Part shown: positions 9,383 through 18,421 of the stretch, in pieces
Position numbering within the stretch: the first letter of the stretch is position 1
Layout: each line of letters begins with the position of its first letter
Origin: Rhodococcus spelaei
Lineage (GTDB): Bacteria; Actinomycetota; Actinomycetes; Mycobacteriales; Mycobacteriaceae
Length of the DNA stretch: 64,000 bases
Reading direction: 5' to 3'
Assembly (NCBI RefSeq): GCF_006704125.1
Contig: NZ_VIGH01000007.1
Span: 124,001 to 188,000, forward strand
Notes under the pieces: generated by a model
What the model saw: the letters and a program-made list of their open reading frames with translations, nothing else
Database searches by the model: none
What the model was told of the DNA's origin: nothing
Position numbers and translations under genes: made by a program

Positions 9383-10126
9383 TCATGACTTGACGAGTGT
9401 TCCGATCTTCTCACCGGCCACCGCACGTGCGATGTTCCCCTCGGTGAGCAGGTTGAACACCATCATCGGCATCTGGTTGTCCATGCACAGGCTGAACGCC
9501 GTCGCATCGGCAACCTGGAGGCCCTGTTCGATGACCTCGCGGTGGCTGATCTCGGTGTACATGGTCGCCGCCGGATCCACGCGCGGGTCGGCGCTGTAGA
9601 CGCCGTCGACGGCCTTGGCCATCAGGACCACCTCGGCGCCGATCTCGAGGGCACGCTGCGCGGCCGTGGTGTCGGTGGAGAAGTACGGCATGCCCATGCC
9701 GGCACCGAAGATGACGACCCGCCCCTTCTCGAGGTGACGGACGGCACGCAGCGGCAGGTACGGCTCCGCGACCTGACCCATCGTGATGGCGGTCTGCACG
9801 CGAGTGTCGATGCCTTCCTTCTCCAGGAAGTCTTGCAGCGCAAGGCAGTTCATGACCGTGCCGAGCATGCCCATGTAGTCGGAGCGCGCCCGGTCCATGC
9901 CCCGCTGCTGCAACTCGGCGCCGCGGAAGAAATTGCCGCCACCGATCACGACCGCAACCTGCACACCGGTCTCGACGACCTTCGCGATCTGGCGCGCCAC
10001 GGTCTGCACCACGTCGGGGTCGAGACCGACCTCGCCGCCACCGAACATCTCGCCACCGAGCTTGAGCAGGACACGCTTGAAGCCTGCACGTCGGGGCGCG
10101 GAATCGGTCGGGGCGGGTTCGGTCAT
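9383..10126 (-). CDS. pyrH: UMP kinase
   Basis: Phosphorylates UMP to UDP in pyrimidine nucleotide synthesis; normally hexameric and regulated by GTP and UTP. 247 aa of the amino-acid-kinase fold: [12 protein letters not shown] phosphate loop, [27 protein letters not shown] and [12 protein letters not shown] are all present. The ATG at 10126 follows GGAGAGCC closely, and the N-terminal tail ([16 protein letters not shown]) is typical of actinobacterial forms. Head of the pyrH-frr-cdsA-methyltransferase operon, divergent from the SDR gene at 10308. Confidence 0.97.
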   Translation of the reverse strand: MTEPAPTDSAPRRAGFKRVLLKLGGEMFGGGEVGLDPDVVQTVARQIAKVVETGVQVAVVIGGGNFFRGAELQQRGMDRARSDYMGMLGTVMNCLALQDFLEKEGIDTRVQTAITMGQVAEPYLPLRAVRHLEKGRVVIFGAGMGMPYFSTDTTAAQRALEIGAEVVLMAKAVDGVYSADPRVDPAATMYTEISHREVIEQGLQVADATAFSLCMDNQMPMMVFNLLTEGNIARAVAGEKIGTLVKS

Positions 10127-10307
10127 GGCTCTCCTCTTCTCCGGCGGGCCATAGTAGGCGCCTGCGGCCAGCATGAATCGGCCACCCCGGCCGGTGCGGC
10201 CACAGATGACCTCCTCATCCTGCCTTATCCGGCCCCGCGAACGGTGGTCGGGGCCGTAGGCTGCGCCCGGCGTGACACACCGCCGCGACGCGACGACGGG
10301 AGAGAAG

Positions 10308-11099
10308 ATGATTCTCGACAGGTTCCTGGTGACCGATCAGGTGGCCGTGGTCACCGGTGCGGGCCGAGGGGTGGGCGCGGCCTCCGCTGTCGCGCTCGCC
10401 GAGGCCGGGGCCGACGTGCTGCTCGCCGCGCGCAGCGAGGACCAGCTCGAGGAGGTCGCGCAGCGGGTACGGGCCACCGGCCGCCGGGCCCACGTGGTCG
10501 CCGCGGACCTGGCGGATCTCGACGCCGTCGCCGGCCTCGCCGAGACCGCCCGCGAGGTGTTCGGCCGCCTCGACATCGTGGTCAACAACGTCGGCGGGGC
10601 AATGCCCACTCCCCTGCTGCAGACCAAGCCCCGCCAGCTCGAGGAGGCGTTCCACTTCAACGTCTCCACCGCGCACGCGCTGGTCCGGGCCGCGGTGCCG
10701 CACATCCTGGAGACCGCGGGCGCCGGCGCGATCGTCAACGTGTCGTCGGTGGTCGGCCGGGTCGGCGGACGCGGATACGCCGCCTACGGCACCGCGAAGG
10801 CCGCGGTCGCGCACTACACGCGCCTCGCCGCTGCCGACCTGTCACCGCGGATCCGGGTCAACTGCGTCTCCCTCGGGTCGGTGCTGACCTCAGCGCTCGA
10901 GGTGGTCGCACAGAACGAGACGATCAAGACCACGATGGAGAACGCGACGCCACTACAGAGGATCGGGGACCCGGAGGACGCGTCCGCGGCCGTGCTGTAT
11001 CTGTGCTCACCCGCCGGGTCGTACCTGACCGGCAAGGTGCTCGAGGTGGACGGCGGGCTGCAGGTCCCGAACCTCGACTTCGGCCTGCCCGACCTGTAG
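10308..11099 (+). CDS. Short-chain dehydrogenase/reductase
   Basis: A 263-residue classical SDR. Cofactor motif [15 protein letters not shown] (positions about 17-31), NNVGG, the active-site Ser in VNVSSVVGR and the catalytic [10 protein letters not shown] pair. The Asp/Arg after strand 2 ([12 protein letters not shown]) suggests NADP(H). Physiological substrate unknown. The ATG at 10308 has GGGAGAG about 3 nt upstream. It stands alone on the plus strand between pyrH and tsf, an insertion relative to the M. tuberculosis order, and is followed at once by a copy of the two-hairpin element. Confidence 0.85.
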   Translation: MILDRFLVTDQVAVVTGAGRGVGAASAVALAEAGADVLLAARSEDQLEEVAQRVRATGRRAHVVAADLADLDAVAGLAETAREVFGRLDIVVNNVGGAMPTPLLQTKPRQLEEAFHFNVSTAHALVRAAVPHILETAGAGAIVNVSSVVGRVGGRGYAAYGTAKAAVAHYTRLAAADLSPRIRVNCVSLGSVLTSALEVVAQNETIKTTMENATPLQRIGDPEDASAAVLYLCSPAGSYLTGKVLEVDGGLQVPNLDFGLPDL

Positions 11100-11101
11100 C
11101 C

Positions 11102-11156
11102 GCGGCTGCGCCGCCCGTGCGCGCGATTCACCCCGACTGGGGTACTACGCGCGCAC
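11102..11156. repeat. Copy B of the two-hairpin stop-codon element
   Basis: Starts 2 nt after the SDR stop. A small hairpin GCGGC-TGC-GCCGC (11102-11114) is followed by a long one: GTGCGCGCG (11117-11125), a 4-base mismatched internal loop, ACCCC, loop GACT, GGGGT and CGCGCGCAC (to 11156). The left 15 bases are the exact reverse complement of the right end of copy C at 31067-31081. It may act as a terminator between SDR and tsf. Confidence 0.75.
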
Positions 11157-11169
11157 AGGCAGCGGAGCT

Positions 11170-11212
11170 GCACAACGGCCCCGCCACCACGAAGGTGACG
11201 GGGCCGTTGTGC
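11170..11212. terminator. Terminator hairpin after tsf
   Basis: GCACAACGGCCCCGCCACC (11170-11188) pairs with GGTGACGGGGCCGTTGTGC (11194-11212) with one mismatch and a 5-nt loop, 13 nt beyond the tsf stop on its strand. Strong GC stem, no clear U-tract. Confidence 0.8.
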
Positions 11213-11225
11213 GGTTACGCAGCGA

Positions 11226-12050
11226 CTAGCTGGCGCCGACCTCGAACCGCGCGAAGCGGGTGATGGTCACGCCGGCCTCGTCGAGAAGAGCCTTGACGGT
11301 CTTCTTCGAGTCGGTGACGGAGGACTGCTCGGTGAGCACGACGTCCTTGAAGAAGCCGTTGACGCGACCCTCGACGATCTTGGGGAGTGCAGCCTCGGGC
11401 TTGCCCTCCTCCTTGGCCGTCTCCTCCGCGACGCGACGCTCGGCCTCGACGATGTCCGCGGGGACCTCGTCGCGGGTGACGTACTTCGCCTTGAGCGCGG
11501 CAACCTGCATGGCGGCGGCGCGAGCGGCCTCCGCGGCAGCGTCACCCTCGCCCGTGTACTCGACCAGAACGCCGACGGCGGGCGGCAGGTCGGCACTGCG
11601 CTTGTGCAGGTAGGTCGCGACCGGGCCGTCGAACGCGACGACGCGACGCAGCTCGAGCTTCTCGCCGATCTTGGCGGAGAGAGCCGCAACGAGCTCGTCC
11701 GCGGTCTGATCGCCGGCGGTGGCGGCCTTGAGGGCCTCGAGGTCGGCAGGCTTGGCTGCGGCGGCCGCGGTGACGACCTTGTCCGCGAGCTCCTGGAACT
11801 CGGCGTTCTTCGCGACGAAGTCGGTCTCGCAGTTGAGCTCGACCATGACGCCGTCCTTGGCCACGACCAGGCCCTCGGCCGTGGTGCGCTCGGCGCGCTT
11901 GCCCACGTCCTTGGCGCCCTTGATGCGCAGCAGCTCGACAGCCTTGTCGAAATCGCCGTCGGTCTCGGCGAGTGCGTTCTTGCAGTCCATCATTCCGGAG
12001 CCGGTGAGCTCACGGAGCCGCTTCACGTCAGCGGCGGTGTAGTTCGCCAT
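11226..12050 (-). CDS. tsf: Translation elongation factor Ts
   Basis: Nucleotide exchange factor for EF-Tu. 274 aa, close to the mycobacterial length. The N-terminal UBA-like part begins [24 protein letters not shown], followed by the signature [12 protein letters not shown]; two dimerisation repeats follow. The ATG at 12050 has GAGGAGG 10 nt upstream. It follows rpsB by about 80 nt, as in most bacteria; a small hairpin sits in that gap. Confidence 0.97.
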   Translation of the reverse strand: MANYTAADVKRLRELTGSGMMDCKNALAETDGDFDKAVELLRIKGAKDVGKRAERTTAEGLVVAKDGVMVELNCETDFVAKNAEFQELADKVVTAAAAAKPADLEALKAATAGDQTADELVAALSAKIGEKLELRRVVAFDGPVATYLHKRSADLPPAVGVLVEYTGEGDAAAEAARAAAMQVAALKAKYVTRDEVPADIVEAERRVAEETAKEEGKPEAALPKIVEGRVNGFFKDVVLTEQSSVTDSKKTVKALLDEAGVTITRFARFEVGAS

Positions 12051-12099
12051 CTGGGGCGAGCCTCCTCGTAATTGTGGAGCCGGGTGAATAGGAGTGAAA

Positions 12100-12126
12100 C
12101 GGCCCTGACCGTGACGGTCAGGGCCG
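12100..12126 (-). terminator. Hairpin between rpsB and tsf (attenuator candidate)
   Basis: CGGCCCTGACC (12100-12110), loop GTGAC, GGTCAGGGCCG (12116-12126): a perfect 11-bp stem 6 nt after the rpsB stop and 49 nt before the tsf start. There is no U-run, so it may only partly terminate transcription or may protect the 3' end, lowering tsf relative to rpsB or setting up processing. Confidence 0.55.
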
Positions 12127-12132
12127 AGTCAA

Positions 12133-12990
12133 CTAGGCCAGCGGGGCCTCGGGGGCCGCGTCGGCGGCCGGTGCCTCGGCGGCCGGGGCAGCCTCGGCGT
12201 CGGCGGCGGGGGCGGGGGCGGCCTGCGAGAGCAGCTCCTGCTCCCACTCGGCGAGCGGCTCGGTGCCGGCCTCGGGCTTCGCGTCGTCCGCGGAACCGCG
12301 GCCCGCGCGGGCCTGCAGGCCCTCGGCCACCGCGGAGGCGACGACCTTGGTCAGCAGCGCGGCGGAGCGGATGGCGTCGTCGTTGCCCGGGATCGGGTAG
12401 TCGACCAGGTCGGGATCGCAGTTGGTGTCCAGGATCGCGATGACCGGGATGTTCAGCTTGCGAGCCTCGGAGACCGCGAGGTGCTCCTTGTTGGTGTCGA
12501 CGACCCAGATGGCCGACGGAACCTTGGCCATGTCCCGGATGCCACCGAGGGTGCGGTCCAGCTTGGTCATCTCACGCGTGAGCATGAGGATTTCCTTCTT
12601 GGTGCGACCCTCGAAGCCACCGGTCTGCTCCATGGCCTCGAGATCCTTGAGGCGCAGCAGACGCTTGTGGACGGTGGAGAAGTTGGTGAGCATGCCGCCG
12701 AGCCAGCGCTGGTTCACGTAGGGCATGCCGACGCGGGTGGCCTCTTCGGCGATGGACTCCTGCGCCTGCTTCTTGGTGCCGACGAAGAGCACGGTGCCGC
12801 CGTGGGCGACGGTCTCCTTGACGAACTCGTACGCCTTGTCGATGTACGTCAGGGTCTGCTGCAGGTCGATGATGTAGATGCCGTTGCGGTCCGTAAGGAT
12901 GAAACGCTTCATCTTCGGGTTCCAGCGACGGGTCTGATGCCCGAAGTGGGTACCACTGTCGAGCATCTGCTTCATGGTGACGACAGCCAT
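12133..12990 (-). CDS. rpsB: 30S ribosomal protein S2
   Basis: Small-subunit protein of 285 aa. Characteristic segments: [56 protein letters not shown] and [28 protein letters not shown]. The last 55 residues are an Ala/Pro/Glu-rich tail ([20 protein letters not shown]) typical of high-GC actinobacteria and not part of the fold. The ATG at 12990 has GAGGT about 9 nt upstream. Probably first gene of the rpsB-tsf transcript. Confidence 0.97.
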   Translation of the reverse strand: MAVVTMKQMLDSGTHFGHQTRRWNPKMKRFILTDRNGIYIIDLQQTLTYIDKAYEFVKETVAHGGTVLFVGTKKQAQESIAEEATRVGMPYVNQRWLGGMLTNFSTVHKRLLRLKDLEAMEQTGGFEGRTKKEILMLTREMTKLDRTLGGIRDMAKVPSAIWVVDTNKEHLAVSEARKLNIPVIAILDTNCDPDLVDYPIPGNDDAIRSAALLTKVVASAVAEGLQARAGRGSADDAKPEAGTEPLAEWEQELLSQAAPAPAADAEAAPAAEAPAADAAPEAPLA

Positions 12991-13152
12991 GGCTGTGTAC
13001 CTCTTTCATTGCCGGTTGTCGCAGGCGGTCGGGTGACCCCTGCCCTGGCGCCCGCCAACCCTCGGACCTGCACGGATGCAGGACCAGCCGAAGGCCGATT
13101 GTTCTTGCGCGGGCGCGCGAAGTCGGACTGCGCAAACACAGACCGCGTGTCG

Positions 13153-13158
13153 AGTGTA
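13153..13158 (-). promoter_or_regulatory. Possible -10 element of rpsB
   Basis: On the minus strand TACACT (13158-13153) lies about 163 nt before the rpsB start, with a weak TTATGA 18 nt further upstream. This would give a long leader, where S2 autoregulation is often placed, but I see no defined leader structure. The rest of 12991-13276 contains nothing else I can support. Confidence 0.25.
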
Positions 13159-13276
13159 CGGGTTGACACTCACAGGTCATAACCGGCGGTCAGGCGTCTG
13201 TGGATGGACGGCGGGACGATCCACAGGTCCCGCAGAGGGGGTTCCGTCACCGGGCAGCCTCCCGGACCGTGGAGGG

Positions 13277-13783
13277 ATGCGACTACCGGCCTCGCTCGGC
13301 TTGTCCGCCCTGCTGCTGTTGACCGCCGCGCCCAGTGCCGCCGCACCCGCGGGTGGGTTCGACTGGCCGCTGCGCCCCCGACCGGCGGTCGGGCGACCGT
13401 TCGACCGCCCCGAGCACGACTGGCTGCCCGGCCACCGAGGCGTCGACCTGCTCGGCAGCGACGGTCAACCGGCGCTTGCCGCCGGCGACGGACTGGTGGC
13501 CTTCGCCGGGACGGTCGCCGGCAAGCCCGTAGTCTCGGTCGACCACGCCGGCGGACTGCGCACGACCTACGAGCCGGTGCGGGCCACGGTGCGCACCGGT
13601 CAGCGGGTCGACCGCGGAAGTGTGCTCGGCACCCTCGAACCGGGACACCCGGAGTGCCCCGGCGCGTGCCTGCACTGGGGAGTGCGGCGCGGCCGCGAGT
13701 ACCTCGACCCGCTGGGGCTGGTCCGGGCAACGCCGGTGCGGCTCAAGCCGCTGCACGCCGGGCCTGTGGCGAGGACCGGATGA
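13277..13783 (+). CDS. Secreted M23-family (LytM-like) protein lacking the catalytic histidines
   Basis: A 168-residue protein with a signal peptide (MRLPASLGLSALLLLTAAPSAAAPA) and one LytM/M23 domain. The zinc ligands of the family are present: HRGVD (His53, Asp57) and His133 in CLHWGV. Two residues usually needed for catalysis are not: the first His of the HxH pair is Cys131, and the YxHL histidine is replaced in TTYEPV. It may be a non-enzymatic wall-binding or amidase-activating protein, like EnvC or NlpD in other bacteria. The position beside rpsB matches Rv2891. The start is set by the signal peptide; GGAGGG lies immediately before the ATG, unusually close. It converges with xerC, the stop codons abutting. 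Confidence 0.8.
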   Translation: MRLPASLGLSALLLLTAAPSAAAPAGGFDWPLRPRPAVGRPFDRPEHDWLPGHRGVDLLGSDGQPALAAGDGLVAFAGTVAGKPVVSVDHAGGLRTTYEPVRATVRTGQRVDRGSVLGTLEPGHPECPGACLHWGVRRGREYLDPLGLVRATPVRLKPLHAGPVARTG

Positions 13784-14731
13784 TCACGCCCGCGGGTGGG
13801 CCTGGTCGTGCACCGCGCGCAGCCGCGCGACCGACACGTGGGTGTACAGCTGGGTGGTCGCGAGGCTGGTGTGTCCGAGCAGTTCCTGGACGACCCGCAG
13901 GTCGGCGCCGCCCTCGAGCAGGTGGGTGGCCGCCGAGTGCCGCAGTCCGTGCGGGGCGAGGCTCGGTGCGCCGGGCACCGCCTCGAGCACCTCGTGCACC
14001 ACCGACCGGGCCTGCCGTTGGTCGAGCCGCCTGCCGCGTTTGCCGAGCAGCAACGCCGTCCCCGAGTCCGCGGTCACCAGGGCCGGGCGTCCGGAGCGCA
14101 GCCAGGCGTCGAGGGCCGCGGCCGCCGGCCCGCCGAACGGAACGCTGCGTTCCCTGTTGCCCTTGCCCAGCACCTTCAGCACCCGACGGTCGTGGTCGAC
14201 GTCGCCGAGGTCCAGACCGCAGAGCTCGCCGACGCGAATCCCGGTGGCGTACAACAACTCCACGATCAGCCGGTCCCGCACGGCGACGGGTTCGAGCTGC
14301 GCGGCTCCGGATTCGGCGGCCGCCATCGCCTCGGCGGCCTGCCCCTGGCGCAGCACTGCGGGCAGGGCGCGGTGCGACTTCGGCGAGGCGAGCCGGATGC
14401 CGGGGTCGCGGGCGATCCGGCGGGTGCGGGCCAGCCAGGCGGTGAAGGTCCGCGCGGCCGCGGTCCGCCGGGCCAGGGTGCTGCGGGCCACCCCCGAGGC
14501 GGCCTGCGCGGCCAGCCAGGCCCGCATCGCACGCAGGTCGAGATCGCCGAGTCCGGCGTCGGGCGTGTCGGTGGCCAGGTGCCCGAGCAGCGAACGGGCA
14601 TCGGCGACGTAGGCGCGCACGGTGTGCTCGGAGCGGCCGCGCTCGAGCCGCAGATGCTCGGCGTAGGCGTCCAGATGCTCGGCGAGGCGCGCCGGCAACT
14701 CGTCGTGAGCCGATGCCGCGTCCGATGCCAT
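13784..14731 (-). CDS. xerC: Tyrosine recombinase XerC
   Basis: Resolves chromosome dimers at dif with XerD and FtsK. 315 aa: an N-terminal SAM-like core-binding domain (about 15-105, with [20 protein letters not shown]) and the C-terminal catalytic domain. Active-site residues visible: Arg in [12 protein letters not shown], Lys in [43 protein letters not shown] with the nucleophilic Tyr. The ATG at 14731 gives a length near Rv2894c (298); an upstream open frame is antisense to the MFS gene. It lies in conserved chromosomal order with no attachment site nearby, so it is the housekeeping enzyme rather than a phage integrase. Confidence 0.92.
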   Translation of the reverse strand: MASDAASAHDELPARLAEHLDAYAEHLRLERGRSEHTVRAYVADARSLLGHLATDTPDAGLGDLDLRAMRAWLAAQAASGVARSTLARRTAAARTFTAWLARTRRIARDPGIRLASPKSHRALPAVLRQGQAAEAMAAAESGAAQLEPVAVRDRLIVELLYATGIRVGELCGLDLGDVDHDRRVLKVLGKGNRERSVPFGGPAAAALDAWLRSGRPALVTADSGTALLLGKRGRRLDQRQARSVVHEVLEAVPGAPSLAPHGLRHSAATHLLEGGADLRVVQELLGHTSLATTQLYTHVSVARLRAVHDQAHPRA

Positions 14732-14792
14732 GTGACGAAGGTTGTCCCCGGAACTGGAATAAATCAAGCATCCGCGCCGCTGGGTTCCACAT

Positions 14793-15995
14793 GTGACCCG
14801 AGCCATTTCGATTCCCATGCTGCTGGCCCTCGCGCTGCTGTCCGCCATCGCCCCGCTCGCGACCGACATGTACCTGCCCGGGTTGCCAGCGCTCGGCGAG
14901 GACCTGGCCACCGCGGACGGCACGGTCCAGCTGACCCTGTCCACGTTCATGGCAGGTCTGGGTATCGGACAGCTGATCGTCGGCCCGCTCTCCGACGGTT
15001 GGGGCAGGCGCAAGTTGCTCCTCGGCGGCACCGTCGCGTTCGCGATCAGCGGCGTCCTGTGCGCACTCGCGCCGACCGCCGAGGTGCTGATCGCCGCCCG
15101 ACTGCTGCAGGGCCTGAGCGGCGGTGCGGCAATCGTGTTGGCGCGCGCGGTGATTGCCGACCGCGCCAAGGGTGATCTGGCCGCGAAGCTGTTCTCGATC
15201 ATGATGATCATCGGCGGCGTCGCCCCGGTGGTGGCGCCGCTGCTCGGCGGCGCCCTGCTCGGCCCGATCGGCTGGCGCGGCATCTTCTGGGTCCTCACCG
15301 GCGCCGGAGTACTGATGGTCCTCGGTGTCGCGACGCTGATCCCCGAGACCCTGCCGGCCGAACGACGGCACGGCGGCGGGTTGGCAGCCCTCGCCCGCAA
15401 CGTGCGCTACGCGGTCGGCAACCGGCGCTACGTCGGATACGCGCTGACGTTCATGTTCGGGTTCGGCGCACTGTTCTCCTACATCTCCGCGTCGCCGTTC
15501 GTGGTGCAAGACGTGCTCGGCCTGTCCCCGGGACAGTTCTCGATCGTGTTCGGCGTGAACTCGATCGGCATCGTCGGCGGCAGCATCGTCAACACCAAAC
15601 TGATCGGCCGGTTCCACGCCCGCCAACTGCTGACCTTCGGCGTGCTCGCACTCCTCACCGTAGGGGCGGCCCTCGTGCTCGAGGTGACCGTCGGCGGGAC
15701 GAACCGCTGGGCGGTCCTGCCGCTGCTGTTCCTGATGACCACCGCCATCGGATTCGTCATGGGCAACGCCACCGCGCTCGGGCAGTCCGAGGTGCCGCGG
15801 GCGGCGGGTACCGGTTCGGCGCTGATGGGCGCGGGCCAGTTCGGTCTCGCGGCCCTGGTGTCGCCGTTGGTCGGCGGTTCGGCGACGGGAATGGCGACGA
15901 GCATCCTGGTGTGCGCTGCGGTCGCGACGACGGCCCTGCTGACGCTGACGCGCCCGGCGACACGAGAAGCGGCCCCGGAGTCGGCGACCGTCTAG
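14793..15995 (+). CDS. Bcr/CflA-type MFS drug exporter
   Basis: A 400-residue protein with about 12 membrane segments. The N-terminus ([17 protein letters not shown]) and motif [16 protein letters not shown] are characteristic of the DHA1 Bcr/CflA branch of the major facilitator superfamily (proton-driven export of drugs or small molecules). Substrate unknown. The GTG at 14793 is the first in-frame start; an ATG two bases earlier is in another frame. Divergent from xerC across 61 bp, which must hold both promoters. The sulfatase gene follows after 64 nt, so the two may be co-transcribed. Confidence 0.88.
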   Translation: MTRAISIPMLLALALLSAIAPLATDMYLPGLPALGEDLATADGTVQLTLSTFMAGLGIGQLIVGPLSDGWGRRKLLLGGTVAFAISGVLCALAPTAEVLIAARLLQGLSGGAAIVLARAVIADRAKGDLAAKLFSIMMIIGGVAPVVAPLLGGALLGPIGWRGIFWVLTGAGVLMVLGVATLIPETLPAERRHGGGLAALARNVRYAVGNRRYVGYALTFMFGFGALFSYISASPFVVQDVLGLSPGQFSIVFGVNSIGIVGGSIVNTKLIGRFHARQLLTFGVLALLTVGAALVLEVTVGGTNRWAVLPLLFLMTTAIGFVMGNATALGQSEVPRAAGTGSALMGAGQFGLAALVSPLVGGSATGMATSILVCAAVATTALLTLTRPATREAAPESATV

Positions 15996-16059
15996 CCAGC
16001 ACCGGGGCTGGGTGCTTGAGTGGAGGGGCAGGGGCGGATCCCGTGTGAGGAGCCTTGTC

Positions 16060-18417
16060 ATGGCCAAGCCGTTCAGAGGTGTCGTCAACCTGGATATTCG
16101 TGACTCGATCCCCGATTGGGGTCCGTACGAGCAGCCGAAGGCACCGCCGGGATCGCCGAACGTGCTGTACATCGTGCTCGACGACGTGGGATTCGGGGCA
16201 CTCGGCTGTTACGGCGGTCCCATCGACACGCCGAACATCGACAGGATCGCGGCGAACGGTCTGCGTTACGGCCAATGGCACACCACCGCACTGTGTTCCC
16301 CGACCCGATCCTGTCTGCTGACGGGGCGTAATCACACCTCCAACGGCATGGCCTGCATCAGCGAGGCGGCGGTCGGGTTTCCCGGCGCGAACGGACACAT
16401 TCCGCCGGAGTGCGCCACCCTCGCCGAGATCCTGGTCGAACGCGGGTTCAGCACCGCGATGGTCGGCAAGTGGCACCTGTGCGCCGCAGACGAGATGAAT
16501 CTGGCGTCCACCAAGGCGAACTGGCCTGTCGGCCGAGGTTTCGAGCGTTTCTACGGCTTCCTCGGCGCCGAGACGAACCAGTGGTACCCGGACCTGGTGC
16601 ACGACAACCACCCGGTCGAGCAGCCGGCAACGCCGGATCAGGGTTACCACTTCGGCGTCGACATCACCGACCGGGCCATCGAGTTCATCGACGACGTCAA
16701 GGCGATTGCACCGGATCGGCCGGTGTTCCTGTACTACGCACCGGGCTGCGCGCACGCACCCCACCAGGCGCCGCGCGAGTGGGCCGATCGCTACCGGGGC
16801 AGGTTCGACGAGGGCTACGAGGCGATGCGCGAGCGGACGCTGGCCCGGCAGAAGGAGATGGGCCTCGTCCCGCAGGACGCCGGGCTGCCGCCGCTCAACC
16901 CGATCGGCACCCCCGAGAACCGGACGGGCCCCGACGGGAAACCGTTCCCGCCACTGGACTTCACCCGACCGTGGGACACTCTGTCCGCCAACGAGAAACG
17001 ACTCTTCGCCCGGATGGCCGAGGTGTACGCGGGCTTCCTGTCGCACTGCGACGACCAGATCGGCCGCCTCCTGGCCTACCTCGACGAGATCGACCAGCTC
17101 GACAACACCATCGTCGTGCTGGTCTCCGACAACGGTGCCAGCGGCGAGGGCGGTCCCAACGGCTCGGTCAACGAGAACAAGCTCTTCAACGGAGTCGCCG
17201 ACGATTTGGCCGAGAACATGGCCATGATCGACGAACTGGGCGGTACGAGGACCTACAACCACTACCCGAACGGGTGGGCGATGGCGTTCAACACCCCGTT
17301 CAAGATGTGGAAGCGCTACTCGTTCAACGGCGGTACGTGCGATCCGTGCATCCTGTCCTGGCCGGCCGGGATCGCCGCGCGCGGCGAGACCCGGGACCAG
17401 TACCACCACGCCGTCGACATCGTGCCGACCCTGCTCGACTGCCTCGGCGTCGAACTCCCGGACACGGTGAAGGGCTACACGCAGCACCCGATCCAGGGCG
17501 TGAGCATGCGCTACAGCTTCGACCACGGCGCCATCCCGACCGCCAAGCACACCCAGTTCTACTCGATGCTCGGCACCCGGGGCATCTGGCACGACGGCTG
17601 GAAGGCGGTCACCACCCATCCGGCGATCAGCGGTTGGAGCCACTTCCCGGACGACACCTGGGAGCTCTACCACACCGACACCGATCGCACGGAGCTGCGC
17701 GACCTCGCCACCGCCGAACCCGGACGGCTCGCCGAGCTGGTGGGACTGTGGTTCCACGAGGCGGGCGCGAACCAGGCCTACCCTCTCGACGACCGTTCCC
17801 CGGTCGAGATCCTGACGACCCCCCGCCCGCAACTCGCGCCGCCGCGCAACCGCTACGTCTATCGCCCCGGTCGAGCCGAGGTTCCCGAGACCGTCGCGGT
17901 CAGCTTCCGCAACCGGTCGTACTCGATCGGCGCGCTCGTCGACCTGCCCGGCCCCGGTTCGGCCGGTGTCCTGTTCGCGCAGGGCAGCCGGTTCGGCGGC
18001 CACGCGCTCTACGTCAAGGACAACCGCCTGCACTACGTCTACAACTTCGTCGGCAGCGAGGAGCAGCGGATCAGCGCGACCGTGGACCTGCCCGAGGGCG
18101 AGAATCTGATCCTGGCCGCGTCCTTCGACAAGGAGGGCGAGGATCCGCCCGGAACGGCCCGCGGCATGCTCAGCCTGTACTACGGGGACCGGAAGGTCGG
18201 CGAGGGCCGGATCCGGACCCAAGCCGGCATGTTCGGGCTTGCAGGTGCAGGCCTCACGGTCGGCCGGAGCGGCGCCGAGGCCATCACCGACCACTACTCC
18301 GGCCGCGCCCCGTTCGAGTTCACCGGAGGGACGCTGGACCGGGTGGCGGTCGACGTGAGCGGCGAACCCTTCGTCGACCTCGAACGGGAAGCCGCCGCGA
18401 TGCTCTCCCGCGAGTGA
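16060..18417 (+). CDS. Cys-type arylsulfatase (type I, formylglycine-dependent)
   Basis: A 785-residue alkaline-phosphatase-fold sulfatase that hydrolyses sulfate esters. Metal ligands VLDDVGFG (Asp41, Asp42), the active-site signature CSPTRSCLLTGR with Cys79 to be converted to formylglycine, VGKWHL and the second metal site VLVSDNGASGEGG are all present. A C-terminal beta-rich domain (about 620-785) resembles a concanavalin-type extension seen in the long mycobacterial AtsA/AtsB/AtsD enzymes (Rv0663 is 787 aa). No signal peptide, so cytoplasmic action is expected. GAGGAG lies 9 nt before the ATG. Its activating enzyme is probably the FGE at 29251-30261. Confidence 0.93.
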   Translation: MAKPFRGVVNLDIRDSIPDWGPYEQPKAPPGSPNVLYIVLDDVGFGALGCYGGPIDTPNIDRIAANGLRYGQWHTTALCSPTRSCLLTGRNHTSNGMACISEAAVGFPGANGHIPPECATLAEILVERGFSTAMVGKWHLCAADEMNLASTKANWPVGRGFERFYGFLGAETNQWYPDLVHDNHPVEQPATPDQGYHFGVDITDRAIEFIDDVKAIAPDRPVFLYYAPGCAHAPHQAPREWADRYRGRFDEGYEAMRERTLARQKEMGLVPQDAGLPPLNPIGTPENRTGPDGKPFPPLDFTRPWDTLSANEKRLFARMAEVYAGFLSHCDDQIGRLLAYLDEIDQLDNTIVVLVSDNGASGEGGPNGSVNENKLFNGVADDLAENMAMIDELGGTRTYNHYPNGWAMAFNTPFKMWKRYSFNGGTCDPCILSWPAGIAARGETRDQYHHAVDIVPTLLDCLGVELPDTVKGYTQHPIQGVSMRYSFDHGAIPTAKHTQFYSMLGTRGIWHDGWKAVTTHPAISGWSHFPDDTWELYHTDTDRTELRDLATAEPGRLAELVGLWFHEAGANQAYPLDDRSPVEILTTPRPQLAPPRNRYVYRPGRAEVPETVAVSFRNRSYSIGALVDLPGPGSAGVLFAQGSRFGGHALYVKDNRLHYVYNFVGSEEQRISATVDLPEGENLILAASFDKEGEDPPGTARGMLSLYYGDRKVGEGRIRTQAGMFGLAGAGLTVGRSGAEAITDHYSGRAPFEFTGGTLDRVAVDVSGEPFVDLEREAAAMLSRE

Positions 18418-18421
18418 CGCC

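Noticed and set aside
13784-14731. Tyrosine recombinase as evidence of an integrated element
   Set aside because: It is the housekeeping XerC in its conserved actinobacterial position; no attachment-site repeat, tRNA end or phage gene is near.
16001-16030. Short hairpin AGCACC/GGTGCT after the MFS gene
   Set aside because: The stem is only 6 bp with no T-run and may be chance in this composition; not listed as a terminator.
14732-16172. Long N-terminal extension of xerC
   Set aside because: The frame stays open antisense to the MFS gene, but XerC proteins start near the ATG at 14731 and the extension has no domain.
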